The notes: a model not told the origin generated them from the sequence alone. Positions 17,687 to 26,885 are shown, numbered from the stretch's first letter. The stretch is DNA of 64,000 nucleotides from Verrucomicrobia subdivision 3 bacterium UBA693 (GCA_002298785.1 DBMR01000022.1:1-64000), one strand, 5' to 3'. Numbers and translations are program-made.

Positions 17687-18514
17687 ATGGCAGACGATCC
17701 GAAGCCTCAGAGCGAATCTTCAGCAGCCCCACGGCCTGGCCAAATGCGCGGGCGCGGACGCCGGTCCGGGCGCGGGCGCAGGTCCCGTGGCGGCCGTGGC
17801 CGTTCACCGGAATACCGGCCGCCTACCGATGCAGCGGGGGAAGAGTCGCACCCGGAACCGGAACAGAATCTGACGGATACCGAAACCACAGTCGAGCGAG
17901 AGCCGCGTCCCAGCCGGGACGACGAGCCCGCCGAACCTATTTTTCGCGAGGAACCTCTGGATCAGGAGGATGCTGAAGACGAAGCGCCGGTTGAAGAGCA
18001 CGAGGAAGCTGCTCCCGCCGCTGGGGACGAGCCCGCACGCGAGCCCGAGGTTCAAGCTCCGAAAGCAAGCGAACCTGTCAGTGAAACCGGCACTCCCACG
18101 GAGTCGCATCGTGAAGAACCAGCGCGTGAAGCCGCCACTCAACCGAGGGATTTAGAACGCGAACGATGGCGTGATCGCGACCGCGACCGCGATCGAGATC
18201 GCAATCGGGATCGCGACCGACAGCGGCCTGCACCGCAACCCACCCGTCCGTTGCCGCCTCCGGCGCAAAAGCCCCCACCACCGTTTCAACCAGCCCAGCC
18301 GATCACGCTGCAAAACGCCATCGACGAGGTCAACAAGATCATCGAGACGCTCAAGGAATCCCTGGATGACATGGAGCAAGTGCTCGAGACGCTCGAGTTG
18401 GCCGAAAGACAGAAGGACGCCGACGAGCGGGAGATCGAGCAATTGCGGCGGGCGATGCGGCCCATGCACCGGCCCCGGGAAGGCGGCGGACCGCCGCAAG
18501 GTCAGCGTCACTGA
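17687..18514 (+). CDS. Low-complexity RG/RD-rich protein with C-terminal coiled coil
   Basis: No family is recognised. The 275-residue product has four parts: a basic Arg/Gly N-terminus (about residues 18-42, repeated RGR/GRG), a long acidic Glu/Pro/Ala segment, an alternating Arg-Asp run (about 158-178, encoded by 6-bp CGCGAC/CGCGAT repeats at 18158-18225), and a Pro-rich linker. It ends in a predicted coiled coil (AIDEVNKIIETLKESLDDMEQVLETLELAE) and a basic tail. Most of it should be disordered. RGG-like basic tracts often bind nucleic acid, but that is inference. A GGGG stretch 6 bp before the ATG is the probable ribosome site. It is followed 41 bp later by a SMUG1-like DNA glycosylase on the same strand. 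Confidence 0.7.
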   Translation: MADDPKPQSESSAAPRPGQMRGRGRRSGRGRRSRGGRGRSPEYRPPTDAAGEESHPEPEQNLTDTETTVEREPRPSRDDEPAEPIFREEPLDQEDAEDEAPVEEHEEAAPAAGDEPAREPEVQAPKASEPVSETGTPTESHREEPAREAATQPRDLERERWRDRDRDRDRDRNRDRDRQRPAPQPTRPLPPPAQKPPPPFQPAQPITLQNAIDEVNKIIETLKESLDDMEQVLETLELAERQKDADEREIEQLRRAMRPMHRPREGGGPPQGQRH

Positions 18515-18555
18515 TTTCCGGTCAGGCATCCTCCTTGGAAACGAGCAAGGCATTG

Positions 18556-19278
18556 ATGGAGTTGGCGGACCGCCTGGACCGCAGCCTGGGGCGCATGCGG
18601 TTTTCCCCGCCGGTAACCCACGTTTACAATCCTTTGGAGTACGCCGGGGCGGCATATGCCCAGTATTTGCGGAAATATGCTGACGGCCCCAAGCAGGTGC
18701 TTTTCCTGGGGATGAACCCCGGTCCCTTTGGCATGGTGCAAACGGGCGTTCCGTTTGGGGAGGTAAACCACGTGCGGGATTGGCTCGGCATCGAGGCCGA
18801 AATACGCCAGCCAGCGCGGCAGCATGAGAAGCGGCCGATCCAGGGCTTTGCCTGCCCGCGCTCGGAAGTAAGCGGGCAGCGGTTGTGGAGCTTCTTTGCA
18901 CGACGCTTTGGTACGCCGGAGAAGTTCTTCGCCCGCCACCTCGTGATGAACTATTGCCCGCTGGCGTTTGTGGAGGAGTCGGGAAAGAACCGGACACCCG
19001 ATAAACTGCCACCGGCGGAGCGGGACGCGCTCTATGAGGCGTGTGACGAGCATTTGCTGGGGGTATTGCGGGTGTTGCAGCCGGAGTGGGTGATCGGGGT
19101 GGGTGAATTCGCGCGAAACCGGGCGGCCCTGGTGTGCGAATCGGGAGTGACCGCCAGGATTAGCAGCATTTTGCATCCGAGTCCGGCGAGCCCGGCCGCC
19201 AATCGCGACTGGCCGGGCGCGGCGTTGAAACAACTTCTCGCCGCTGGGGTGTGGACAGACGGGGCCGTTAATAGCTGA
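18556..19278 (+). CDS. SMUG1-family uracil-DNA glycosylase
   Basis: The protein (about 240 residues) carries both signatures of the single-strand-selective monofunctional uracil glycosylases. These are the GMNPGPFGMVQTGVPFG loop near residues 50-66, where Asn sits at the water-activating position, and the leucine/histidine loop HPSPASPAANRDW near 203. It excises uracil and oxidised pyrimidines such as 5-hydroxymethyluracil in the cytoplasm. An in-frame TTG at 18535 is an alternative start, but AGCAAGG upstream of the ATG at 18556 is the better ribosome site. Bacterial SMUG1 homologues are found in a limited set of lineages. The gene overlaps the end of convergent cydB by 11 bp. Confidence 0.9.
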   Translation: MELADRLDRSLGRMRFSPPVTHVYNPLEYAGAAYAQYLRKYADGPKQVLFLGMNPGPFGMVQTGVPFGEVNHVRDWLGIEAEIRQPARQHEKRPIQGFACPRSEVSGQRLWSFFARRFGTPEKFFARHLVMNYCPLAFVEESGKNRTPDKLPPAERDALYEACDEHLLGVLRVLQPEWVIGVGEFARNRAALVCESGVTARISSILHPSPASPAANRDWPGAALKQLLAAGVWTDGAVNS

Positions 19279-20284
19279 ACTTGCCGAGCTTCACCTTGCC
19301 GCGGAAGACCCAGAAAATCACCGTGGTGTAGGCCAGAACAAACGGAATGCCCAGCAGCGCGATGGTGAGCATTATTTTGAGGGTCTTTGGCGAACTCGCA
19401 CCATTGTAGACATTCAAGCTCCACGCCGGGTTGAGGGAGGAATGCACCAATTCTGGGAACAGCGCCACGCCGAAAAAGAAAGTCAGCGCCGCGATCGAGG
19501 AGCACGAGGAAAAGAAGGCGAAGCCGGGACGATTTTGATAAACCGCGCGCGGGATGTTGCCGATGGCCAGCATGTTGAGCGCCACCACCAGCCACACCCA
19601 CGGATGACGCTCGAAATTGCGGGTGGCCAGCGGCACTTCGACCAGGGTGTAAACCGTCGTGAACAGGAAGGTGACCAGGAAAAAGCCAAACGCCCGCCAG
19701 ATCCAGCCGTGGATCCGCCGCTGCAAGTCGCTCTCGGTTTTCAGGTAAAGGTAAATGGAGCCGTGCATGGCAAACGTAGCCACCGCCAGCACTCCGACCA
19801 AGATCGGGTAGGGCCGCAGCAGGTCGAGCGTCGATCCTTGAAACTCTTTGTCCGGGCCGATGGGCATGCCCTGCATCGCATTCCCCACTGCGAGTCCATA
19901 GAGGAAGGTCGCCAGCGTGCTGCCGAGAAAGAAAGCCCAGTCCCACACCGTGCGCCAGGCGGGTTGCTCGCGTTTGCTGCGAAACTCGAGCGACACCGCG
20001 CGCAAAATCAGCGCAAACAACAGCGCCATAAAGGGAGTATAGAACCCGGAGAACACCGTGGCATAGACTTCTGGGAAGGCCGCGAACAAAGCGCCGCCAA
20101 AAGTCACCAACCAGACTTCATTGCCGTCCCACAGAGGCCCGATGGAGTTCATGCACAGCCGCCGTTCTTCGTCGTTTTTGACCGCCAGGTGCAAAATGCC
20201 CACCCCCAGGTCGAAGCCGTCCAGGATGGCGTAACCCATCAAGAGTACGCCCAGCAGCACAAACCAGATCAGGTTCAAATCCAT
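19268..20284 (-). CDS. cydB: Cytochrome bd ubiquinol oxidase subunit II
   Basis: The start at 20284 (MDLNLIWFVLLGVLLMGYAILDGFDLGVG) matches the conserved N-terminus of CydB; the frame upstream is Arg/Pro-rich and overlaps cydA. The 338 residues form about eight to nine membrane helices with typical landmarks: NSIGPLWDGNEVWLVTFGGALFAAFP in helix 2, FALILRAVSLEFR and NIPRAVYQ. Together with CydA it forms the quinol-oxidising, oxygen-reducing bd oxidase, which works at low oxygen and resists nitric oxide and peroxide. It begins 13 bp after the cydA stop, so the two form an operon. No small CydX-like frame was convincing after the gene. Confidence 0.93.
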   Translation of the reverse strand: MDLNLIWFVLLGVLLMGYAILDGFDLGVGILHLAVKNDEERRLCMNSIGPLWDGNEVWLVTFGGALFAAFPEVYATVFSGFYTPFMALLFALILRAVSLEFRSKREQPAWRTVWDWAFFLGSTLATFLYGLAVGNAMQGMPIGPDKEFQGSTLDLLRPYPILVGVLAVATFAMHGSIYLYLKTESDLQRRIHGWIWRAFGFFLVTFLFTTVYTLVEVPLATRNFERHPWVWLVVALNMLAIGNIPRAVYQNRPGFAFFSSCSSIAALTFFFGVALFPELVHSSLNPAWSLNVYNGASSPKTLKIMLTIALLGIPFVLAYTTVIFWVFRGKVKLGKFSY

Positions 20285-20297
20285 GCGTCGCGGTCGG

Positions 20298-21755
20298 TTA
20301 AGGGTGAGGCGGTCGATCCGGCGGTTGAATGGAATCGGCGGTCCCGGTGAGGGTGCCGCCTCCGGTGCCCGCGCGCAGGCCCGCCAGGGCGGCGAGGTTG
20401 CCCGTGTCCGCCGGCGTGTGGGGAGTGGCCGGTTCCGGCCCGTGATGAATTTTGTCATTCAGCACGTAGAGCCACACCGCGAAGAGCAAGGCGTACAGGA
20501 CCAGGAACATGATGATGGACCCCGCCGTCTGGTGGCTGCTCACCGCTTTCGAGACTCCTTCGGTCGTGCGCAGCAGACCATAAACCACCCAGGGTTGGCG
20601 GCCGGCCTCGGCGGTGACCCAACCGATCTCATTGGCCACATACGGCAGCGGTATCGACAGGACAAAGATCCACAGCAGCCACCGTTTCTCGAATAAGACA
20701 CCTTTCCAGCGGTAATAGGCGGCTACCGCAGTGATGAGAATAAAGAACGTGCCCAGGGCGACCATGAGATGGAATGAAAAGAAAGTGATCGCGACGGGCG
20801 GCCAATCACCGGGCGGAATTTTGTCCAGGCCACCAACGGGTTCGTGGAAATTGCCATGCACCAGGAAGCTCAGCATGCCCGGGACTTCCACTCCGTAGCG
20901 CACGGTCTTTTCGGCCTGATCGGGCAGGCCGAAAAGGTAAAGGCCAGCGGCATTGGTGCCGGTGTGAAAATGGGCCTCCATTGCGGCGAGCTTCGCTGGT
21001 TGGGTGTCCTTCAATTTGCGCGCCTGCACATCGCCTTGGAAAAGGGCGGCGAGGGACATGACGAAACCCAGCACCAGCGCCGAGGTGAAACTCTTTTTGG
21101 CAAACTCAACGTGACGGCCCTTCAACAGGTAATAGGCGGAAATGCTCATCACAAAAAATGCGGCCAGTATGTAGCAGCCGATCAGCACATGCGCCAGGCG
21201 ATGCACGCTCGAGGGATTGAAGACCATCGCCCAAAAATCGGTGATCACGGCCCGCACCGAGTCGCCGTCGCGTTGGAGTACGTAGCCGGCGGGTGTCTGC
21301 TGCCAGGAGTTGGCGACCACAATCCAGATCGAAGAAAAAATCGCGCCCAGCGCGACCATGCAGGCCGAAAAGAAGTGCATTTTCGGGGAGACTTTATCCC
21401 AGCCAAACACCAGCACCGCCAAAAAACCCGATTCCAAAAAGAACGCGAAAATGCCCTCGGCCGCCAGTGCGGAGCCGAAGACATCTCCCACGAACCGGGA
21501 ATAACTGGCCCAGTTCGTGCCAAACTGGAACTCCATCACGACGCCCGTCGCCACGCCCATCGCGAAGTTCACCGCGAAAATCTTGGTCCAGAATTTCGCC
21601 GCTTCTTCATATTGCCGGTCCTTGGTTCGCAGGAACATTCCCTCCAAAGACACGATCAGCCCGCCCATTCCGATCGTCAGGGGCGGGAACAGGTAATGGA
21701 ACATGATGGTCAGGGCAAACTGCACCCGGGCCAGCCATACAACGTCAAAATCCAT
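20298..21755 (-). CDS. cydA: Cytochrome bd ubiquinol oxidase subunit I
   Basis: The start at 21755 (MDFDVVWLARVQFALTIMFHYLFPP) is supported by GGAGGG just upstream and by family alignment; ATGs at 21782 and 21791 are alternatives. The His in TIMFHYLFPP is the heme ligand on helix 1. The SSVHRLAHVLIGCYI helix carries the His ligand of heme b558. The GRQPW motif (AGRQPWVVYGLLRTTEGVS) and the Q-loop region between membrane helices are present. About 485 residues is typical. The C-terminus extends past the last helix with a Pro/Ala/Thr-rich tail. It is first in the cydAB operon and is divergent from the GxGYxYP gene, with which it shares about 150 bp of upstream DNA. Confidence 0.93.
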   Translation of the reverse strand: MDFDVVWLARVQFALTIMFHYLFPPLTIGMGGLIVSLEGMFLRTKDRQYEEAAKFWTKIFAVNFAMGVATGVVMEFQFGTNWASYSRFVGDVFGSALAAEGIFAFFLESGFLAVLVFGWDKVSPKMHFFSACMVALGAIFSSIWIVVANSWQQTPAGYVLQRDGDSVRAVITDFWAMVFNPSSVHRLAHVLIGCYILAAFFVMSISAYYLLKGRHVEFAKKSFTSALVLGFVMSLAALFQGDVQARKLKDTQPAKLAAMEAHFHTGTNAAGLYLFGLPDQAEKTVRYGVEVPGMLSFLVHGNFHEPVGGLDKIPPGDWPPVAITFFSFHLMVALGTFFILITAVAAYYRWKGVLFEKRWLLWIFVLSIPLPYVANEIGWVTAEAGRQPWVVYGLLRTTEGVSKAVSSHQTAGSIIMFLVLYALLFAVWLYVLNDKIHHGPEPATPHTPADTGNLAALAGLRAGTGGGTLTGTADSIQPPDRPPHP

Positions 21756-21909
21756 TCCCTCCAAAATCTCGCCTGTTATCATTCGCGTCAACCAATAAGC
21801 GCAAATTCACTTCGCCTTGCCGTGCGAGGCCGTGGGATCGCGCTTCGGTTGGGTGGGAGCGGTGATGGGCGCTTGACGATGGTTCGCTGCATCGCGCACA
21901 GTCACGGGT

Positions 21910-23829
21910 GTGCGCCTGGCAAACTCATCAAAATCGCATTCGTCCCTCCGAGCGGTCGTCTTTGGGAAGTCGGCTTTAATCCTGGCACTGCTGGGGTGTT
22001 TCCTGTTCACCGAGCCGGCGCACGGCGCGGGGCCGAAGGAGGTTTATACTCTCGATTGTCGGAGCCTGAAGACCCTGGATTTGAGTCAGCCGGAAAATGC
22101 GGTGCGGGTGTGGGAGACGATGCATGCGCTGGGGGCACTGCAAGGGCTGGTAAATCGGGATTCACCCCGGTTATACCTGCTATATTGCGCGGAGTTCGGG
22201 GTGGAAACAGACCAGTTCTGGCTGGACTGGTTGCGCGGTGAAGATGGCTGGCTGCGCGATTCCCGGTTGGTGCCGCTGGATTCGCTGGAGGCCGCGGTGC
22301 GAACCTTTCAGAAAGAGCTCAAGGGCGCCGTGGTTTATGATCCGGCGGTACCGGCCACGGCTGCCGTGGCTTCGACGGCTGCCGGGTGCCTGGGGTTGCT
22401 CCCCGTGCGTTACAGCACCGCGAGCAACTCGGTTTACACGTTGCTCACCGAACGCCTGAAATTGCCAGTGCGACTTTGGCTGGTGAATCCGGATGGCACC
22501 TCCAAATTCACCGGGACCGGCCGCGTGCCGGATTCCGAAGAGCCCTCGTCCGGCAGCGCCAAGATCGATGTGTACCGCTGGGCGATGAAGCGATTACTGG
22601 GCGCCGATTTGGTGAATCCGCTCTACGCGGCGTATTACCTGGATGCCTACTGGCTGCAAAAGCCGCGCTCGGGTCCGCCCGATCTTCATACACTTTCGAA
22701 TCACGACTACTTCGTCAGCCGGCGCGCGTTCTTCTTCGACCTCTCACCGTGGGGCGATGAGCCGCCGGTGGATGATCCGCGGCAGGCGGCCGGGTTGGAC
22801 AAACGAACACTGCTGGACGTGTTGCGCGTGTTGAATGAGCGGGCTGGAAACGAGATCATCAAGATCGGCGGCTTCCCGCCCTGGCCCTACAAATACACGA
22901 CGCATGGCGGGGCGGGGAAACATGAGGGTGTGCCCACCGAATGGGAATTCACGCGGATCATTTCGCAATATAGCGCCTATCATGAAGCAGACGCCGCCGG
23001 ACCCGGGGCGATGGCTAACGCCTCCTTCTTCGCGCATTACCCGTTAAAGCAGCGTTACCCGCAGCCGAATCCTAAACCTGGTCGGGCGGATTGGGGGCGA
23101 GCAGGCCTGCTGAACGCCGACGGCAAGCCGGCGGCGCGGTTGTATGTGGGTCACTATGTCGGGGATTACGATGCGCCCTCCTGGTTATATAAAGCGGTGC
23201 CGAGTTTCTTTGCCGATCACGAGCGTGGAGCGGTGCCGCTGGGCTGGGCTTTTGATCCGAACCTGGCGGATCGCGCGCCCCAGGTGCTGGCCTACGCTTA
23301 TCGCCACACGACCACCAACGATTTCTTCATCGCCGGTGATTCCGGGGCGGGTTACTTAAACCCGCTCGGGTTGACGGCGCGGCCCGATTCGAAATTACCG
23401 TCAGCGCTCGAGGCCTGGACCCGGCATTGCACGCTTTACTTTCAGCGCTGGGACATGACTATCACCGGGTTTGTGCTGGACGGCGCCAGCGGCGCCTCGG
23501 GCGAGCGAGTGTTCGCCGCTTACCGAAGCTTCAGCCCGGATGGCTGTGGAACGCACTTTGAATCCAAGCCCCGGTTGATCGCCCAAATTCCAACCTGCCC
23601 GGAACGGGACCTCCCCGATGCACCTGAAGCTGCGGCGGAGGTGATTGCGCGGGCGGCCGCTGAGGTCAAAACCGAGCCGCAGTTTCTGTGGGTCCGGAGC
23701 ATTCTCAAAACCCCGGGCTGGTATGCGAGGGTATCGCGGATCCTCCGTGAGAAACATCCGGACGCTCCGGTTGCGGTGGTCGACCCCTACACTTTCTTTG
23801 GAATGATCAAGCTGAGCAACCAGCCTTGA
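21910..23829 (+). CDS. Exported GxGYxYP-type putative glycoside hydrolase
   Basis: The 639-residue protein begins at a GTG (no ATG is available in frame) and has a signal-like core SALILALLGCFLF followed by AHGA. The N-terminal half contains LQGLVNRDSPRLYLLY, typical of the GxGYxYP N-terminal domain. The C-terminal half contains FFIAGDSGAGYLNPLGL near residue 475, the GxGYxYP motif with Asn in place of the second aromatic. PYTFFGMIK at the end also fits that family (PF14323/PF16216), whose enzymatic activity is not established. It is divergent from cydA. The start codon is uncertain, since several GTG/TTG codons are possible. Confidence 0.75.
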   Translation: MRLANSSKSHSSLRAVVFGKSALILALLGCFLFTEPAHGAGPKEVYTLDCRSLKTLDLSQPENAVRVWETMHALGALQGLVNRDSPRLYLLYCAEFGVETDQFWLDWLRGEDGWLRDSRLVPLDSLEAAVRTFQKELKGAVVYDPAVPATAAVASTAAGCLGLLPVRYSTASNSVYTLLTERLKLPVRLWLVNPDGTSKFTGTGRVPDSEEPSSGSAKIDVYRWAMKRLLGADLVNPLYAAYYLDAYWLQKPRSGPPDLHTLSNHDYFVSRRAFFFDLSPWGDEPPVDDPRQAAGLDKRTLLDVLRVLNERAGNEIIKIGGFPPWPYKYTTHGGAGKHEGVPTEWEFTRIISQYSAYHEADAAGPGAMANASFFAHYPLKQRYPQPNPKPGRADWGRAGLLNADGKPAARLYVGHYVGDYDAPSWLYKAVPSFFADHERGAVPLGWAFDPNLADRAPQVLAYAYRHTTTNDFFIAGDSGAGYLNPLGLTARPDSKLPSALEAWTRHCTLYFQRWDMTITGFVLDGASGASGERVFAAYRSFSPDGCGTHFESKPRLIAQIPTCPERDLPDAPEAAAEVIARAAAEVKTEPQFLWVRSILKTPGWYARVSRILREKHPDAPVAVVDPYTFFGMIKLSNQP

Positions 23830-23998
23830 TTAATGCCTGTTCTGCTGCTGTAAGTTGCTTTCCCATTGTGAATTAGAGCGGTTAAATATGTGCTGTTGAT
23901 AGCTCGGAAGCACCGCCGTCGCACCGTTTTCAGGGGGGGCGCTTTTGCAGGGTTGAGGTGGCACAAAAGTCGCTATTCTCATTGTTGGGTATCCAAAG

Positions 23999-24295
23999 AT
24001 GAAATATCCTCCGCCAGAACTGAACCCGAATTGTCCATGCAACCGGAGCATGATGAAATGCTTTTGGTGCAAGCATGGGCACCCGCTGGAGTGCCACTAT
24101 CCCTATACGTGCCGGGAAGCGGCGTGCAGCCATCTCCCGCTGTACCGGTTGCTGCCGGAGCAGCATGCCGAATTGGAGCGACGGGCCGAGGAAGCCATGG
24201 CGAACGGTGAACGGGCGCCGTTCTACCTGGATTCGGATGGTGTGGTTCGCATCGACGCGGAGCAGGCGAGTCCGGTGCCCGCAATTTCAAAATAG
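23999..24295 (+). CDS. Small Cys/His-rich hypothetical protein
   Basis: The 98-residue product has eight cysteines and several histidines packed in the first 50 residues (NCPC, KCFWCKHGHPLECH, YTCREAACSH). This suggests one or two structural zinc or iron sites. The C-terminal half is a Glu/Arg-rich helix and an acidic tail. Codon choice (G/C at third positions) supports a real gene. The ribosome site is weak: ATCCAAAG precedes the ATG. No family is recognised. It converges on the nickel/cobalt transporter operon, 32 bp from its end, and a role in metal binding is only a positional guess. Confidence 0.6.
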   Translation: MKYPPPELNPNCPCNRSMMKCFWCKHGHPLECHYPYTCREAACSHLPLYRLLPEQHAELERRAEEAMANGERAPFYLDSDGVVRIDAEQASPVPAISK

Positions 24296-24327
24296 CCGCG
24301 CGGACCGGCGCGTGGGCGCGTCCGGGA

Positions 24328-25107
24328 TCAGAGCCGGTGGAGTTGATACGCCGGGCCGTGGGGATGTCGATGCAGCAGGCTGTGCGGCCGCTCCAGGCCG
24401 TGCGCGAGCATGAGTTTTTCATCCGCCAGCAACTGGAGAGTGTCCCCCTGCGCGACCAGCTTGCCTCCATCCAAAATCAGGCTGCGCGGGCAAAGATCGA
24501 CGGCCAGTTCCAGGTCGTGAGTGGCCATGAGTTTGGCTCCGGGCAAACGCTGGAGCAGCGCTTTGAATTCACGGCGGCCACGTGGATCGAGGTCGCTGGT
24601 CGGTTCGTCCAGCACAAGCACGGCCGGTTCACAGGCCAGCACCCCGGCGAGGCATACCCGGCGTTTCTCGCCATGGCTCAGCCGATGCGGTTCCCGCGCT
24701 TCAAATCCCGGCAAACCGACCCGTTCCAGGCAATCCTTCACCAATGACTCAAGTGACGGCCCGTCGATCCCAAGTTGGCACGGACCGAAAGCCACGTCCT
24801 CGAACACGGTGGCCGAGATCAGTTGATCTTCCGGATCCTGGAAGAGCAAGCCCACTTTGCGCCGGATTTGCGCGAGGTTCGCGGGGGTCACGGGTTCGCC
24901 ATCAATCCAAAGCTGGGGAGCGTCGCCAAATTTTTCCGGCAACAGGCCGTTGAGGTGCAGCAGCAGGGTGGATTTTCCGGCACCGTTCGGGCCGAGAATC
25001 GCCACGCATTCGCCCGGTTCGACGCGAAAGGAAAGGCGGTCCAGCGCGGGTGTGGGCCGCCCGGGAAAGCGATAGGAGAGCTCCTTGATTTCGACGGCGG
25101 CGCGCAT
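24328..25107 (-). CDS. Nickel/cobalt ECF transporter ATPase (CbiO/NikO-like)
   Basis: The 259-residue ABC ATPase has Walker A GPNGAGKSTL near residue 39, the Q-loop LLFQDPEDQLISATV (the xQDPDDQ form of ECF ATPases), signature RLSHGEKRRVCLAG near 142, Walker B VLVLDEPTSDLDP and the switch His in ATHDLEL. It powers uptake through the adjacent T and S components in the inner membrane. The last 25 residues are rich in His (HSLLHRHPHGPAYQLH), a feature of nickel/cobalt versions that may bind metal. It starts 6 bp after the cbiQ stop and is third in a three-gene operon. Confidence 0.92.
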   Translation of the reverse strand: MRAAVEIKELSYRFPGRPTPALDRLSFRVEPGECVAILGPNGAGKSTLLLHLNGLLPEKFGDAPQLWIDGEPVTPANLAQIRRKVGLLFQDPEDQLISATVFEDVAFGPCQLGIDGPSLESLVKDCLERVGLPGFEAREPHRLSHGEKRRVCLAGVLACEPAVLVLDEPTSDLDPRGRREFKALLQRLPGAKLMATHDLELAVDLCPRSLILDGGKLVAQGDTLQLLADEKLMLAHGLERPHSLLHRHPHGPAYQLHRL

Positions 25108-25113
25108 GTCATT

Positions 25114-25716
25114 CTATTTCCAACCGCGGGCGCACATGGCCAGGTAGATGCGCTCGGCCCGGTCCGCGCTGCGGACGAAGAGCTGGCCGATTATATTGCC
25201 GAGGCTACGCCAGGCCAGGCGGCGGCCGGAGGAGAAAGTCCGGCTGGCGCGGGCGCGTTGCATGCGGCGCGATTCTTCGCGGAGGACCGGCAGGTAGCGC
25301 ACCATGAGCGCGAGGGTCGAGAGCATGACCTCCGGCAGTCCCAGCCGGCGGAGCACGTGGAGAATTTCGAGGAAAGGCGTGCTCCAGGTCAGCAGCAGCA
25401 GGGCGATCACGCACAGGTTGCTTTTGATCAGGGCGGCGGCCACCAACGGAGCGGCGGCGGGATTAAACACGGTGAGCAAAGCCAGGCCCAGGATGAAAAA
25501 CTCCGCAACCAACAGCCGCTTGAGCATGAGGCGGAGCGGTGGGCGGGCGCTGAGCCAAACGATGAGAAGGAAGCTTAACGGCACCAGGGCCGCCAGGTGA
25601 GGCCGGCGCGGCAACATCACGGTAAACAACACCACGGCCAGGGTGACGGCCAGTTTCAGCCCGGCCCGCACCCGATGAAGCCAGGTTTGACCTTCAAACG
25701 TGGTTCTTGCCTGCAT
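25114..25716 (-). CDS. Nickel/cobalt ECF transporter T component (CbiQ/NikQ-like)
   Basis: The 200-residue protein has four to five hydrophobic segments and the two short charged motifs by which T components hold the ATPases: RRMQRARASR around residue 148 and the terminal CARGWK. It is smaller than typical CbiQ (about 225-260). Its first codons overlap the end of the upstream M/N gene by 23 bp, so translation is probably coupled. It links the substrate-binding membrane protein to CbiO. Confidence 0.88.
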   Translation of the reverse strand: MQARTTFEGQTWLHRVRAGLKLAVTLAVVLFTVMLPRRPHLAALVPLSFLLIVWLSARPPLRLMLKRLLVAEFFILGLALLTVFNPAAAPLVAAALIKSNLCVIALLLLTWSTPFLEILHVLRRLGLPEVMLSTLALMVRYLPVLREESRRMQRARASRTFSSGRRLAWRSLGNIIGQLFVRSADRAERIYLAMCARGWK

Positions 25717-26665
25717 CGGCTTTGGAAGATTTCAGCGCCGGCACCAGGGCGCGGGCGAGGCCATAGGCGGCGATGAACGCGATCAATGTACCCAAAGCTC
25801 CGGCGACGGCTGTGGCCACGGTCGCGGAGGTGAAGGCTGGGAAGGTGTAGTTCGCCAGCGGCGTGGTGACCAGGGGCGCCGCCGCTTTCGAGGAGACCCC
25901 CAGGCTTTCGGCCACGCGCTCGAGTCCGTCCGGCCAGGGGCAGGCGAATGGTGCCACAAACACGGCCAATCCAAGGCACAGGAGCAGGCCGTAGCTCACG
26001 ACCGTGCCGCGCGATTCCATGGGCTTTTCGGCAAAGCCGGCGACGAGCTCGGGCCGGCTTTTGAGCACGGCCAGCACGATTAATCCGGTGGCCAGACCTT
26101 CTCCGGCCCCGATCAGCATGTGAATATTGGCCATCGCCGGGAAAGCCAGGCTCCAGGACACGGTGCCGCTCAGCGCGAGTTGACCGGCGCAACAGATCGA
26201 GGCCAGGACCGTGCCGCACCATCCGGCGAAAGCTGCAGCGCAGACCGCGGCGCGCAGGGGATCCCCGCGCAGCAAGCGGCGTAAAATCGTGTAAATGAAA
26301 TAGCCGCCGCAAACGCTGGCGATGGCCATGTTGAACAGGTTGGCGCCCAAGGCCAGCAAACCGCCGTCCGCGAACATCAGGCATTGCACCATGAGCACGC
26401 ACGTGATCACGATGATGGCCGCGCTGGGGCCGAGTAGAATCGACGCCAGCACCCCGCCGATGAGGTGCCCGGAAGTGCCGCCAGCCACCGGGAAGTTCAC
26501 CATCTGGGCGGCGAAAACAAAGGCCGCGGACAATCCCAACAGCGGAATCTGCCGGGGAGTGAGGCTGGCCTTAACCCGGCGCACGGCAAGAGTAATGCCA
26601 GCCGCCGCCGCCCCGGTGGAGAGCAGCGCAGTCCTGGCATCAAGAAATCCGTCGGGCAAATGCAT
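25694..26665 (-). CDS. Fused nickel/cobalt ECF substrate component NikM-NikN
   Basis: The protein starts MHLPDGFLD. In CbiM/NikM the N-terminal Met-His supplies metal ligands, so this exact start matters. Residues 1-210 are the M part, with NFPVAGGTSGHLIGG (another ligand His) and NIHMLIGAGEGLATG. Residues 225-323 are the N part, with a membrane helix, the PDGLE motif (WPDGLERVAESLGV) and a final helix. In nickel systems M and N are often fused as here, which favours nickel over cobalt but does not prove it. A hydrogenase, urease or cobalamin pathway that would use the metal is not in the window. No riboswitch was seen in the short leader. Confidence 0.88.
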   Translation of the reverse strand: MHLPDGFLDARTALLSTGAAAAGITLAVRRVKASLTPRQIPLLGLSAAFVFAAQMVNFPVAGGTSGHLIGGVLASILLGPSAAIIVITCVLMVQCLMFADGGLLALGANLFNMAIASVCGGYFIYTILRRLLRGDPLRAAVCAAAFAGWCGTVLASICCAGQLALSGTVSWSLAFPAMANIHMLIGAGEGLATGLIVLAVLKSRPELVAGFAEKPMESRGTVVSYGLLLCLGLAVFVAPFACPWPDGLERVAESLGVSSKAAAPLVTTPLANYTFPAFTSATVATAVAGALGTLIAFIAAYGLARALVPALKSSKADAGKNHV

Positions 26666-26885
26666 GCGTGCGCGTCGTTAAGCAACGTCGAGCTTAGGCG
26701 CGGTTGGGTCGGCGCGCAACTTCGGTGTTACAAAATGATGAAATCGTATGACGCCCTCGGGAGGGTCATTCGCGGCAGCGGCGGGTGGGCGTTTGCCGGT
26801 CGAGGTTTTGGGGTCGGTTGACTTTCGCCAGTGTTCGAGTACAGAAGACTCGGAGTTTCGTGAACTCGAGTGGAGGATCGGTCTG

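Noticed and set aside
26746..26751. GTATGA, a half site of the NikR operator, before the NikMN gene
   Set aside because: No partner TCATAC at the required spacing; a single hexamer is expected by chance.
26666..26885. Possible cobalamin riboswitch before the nickel/cobalt transporter
   Set aside because: The 220-bp gap shows no B12-box-like sequence or suitable multi-stem layout, and it is shared with the divergent barrel gene.
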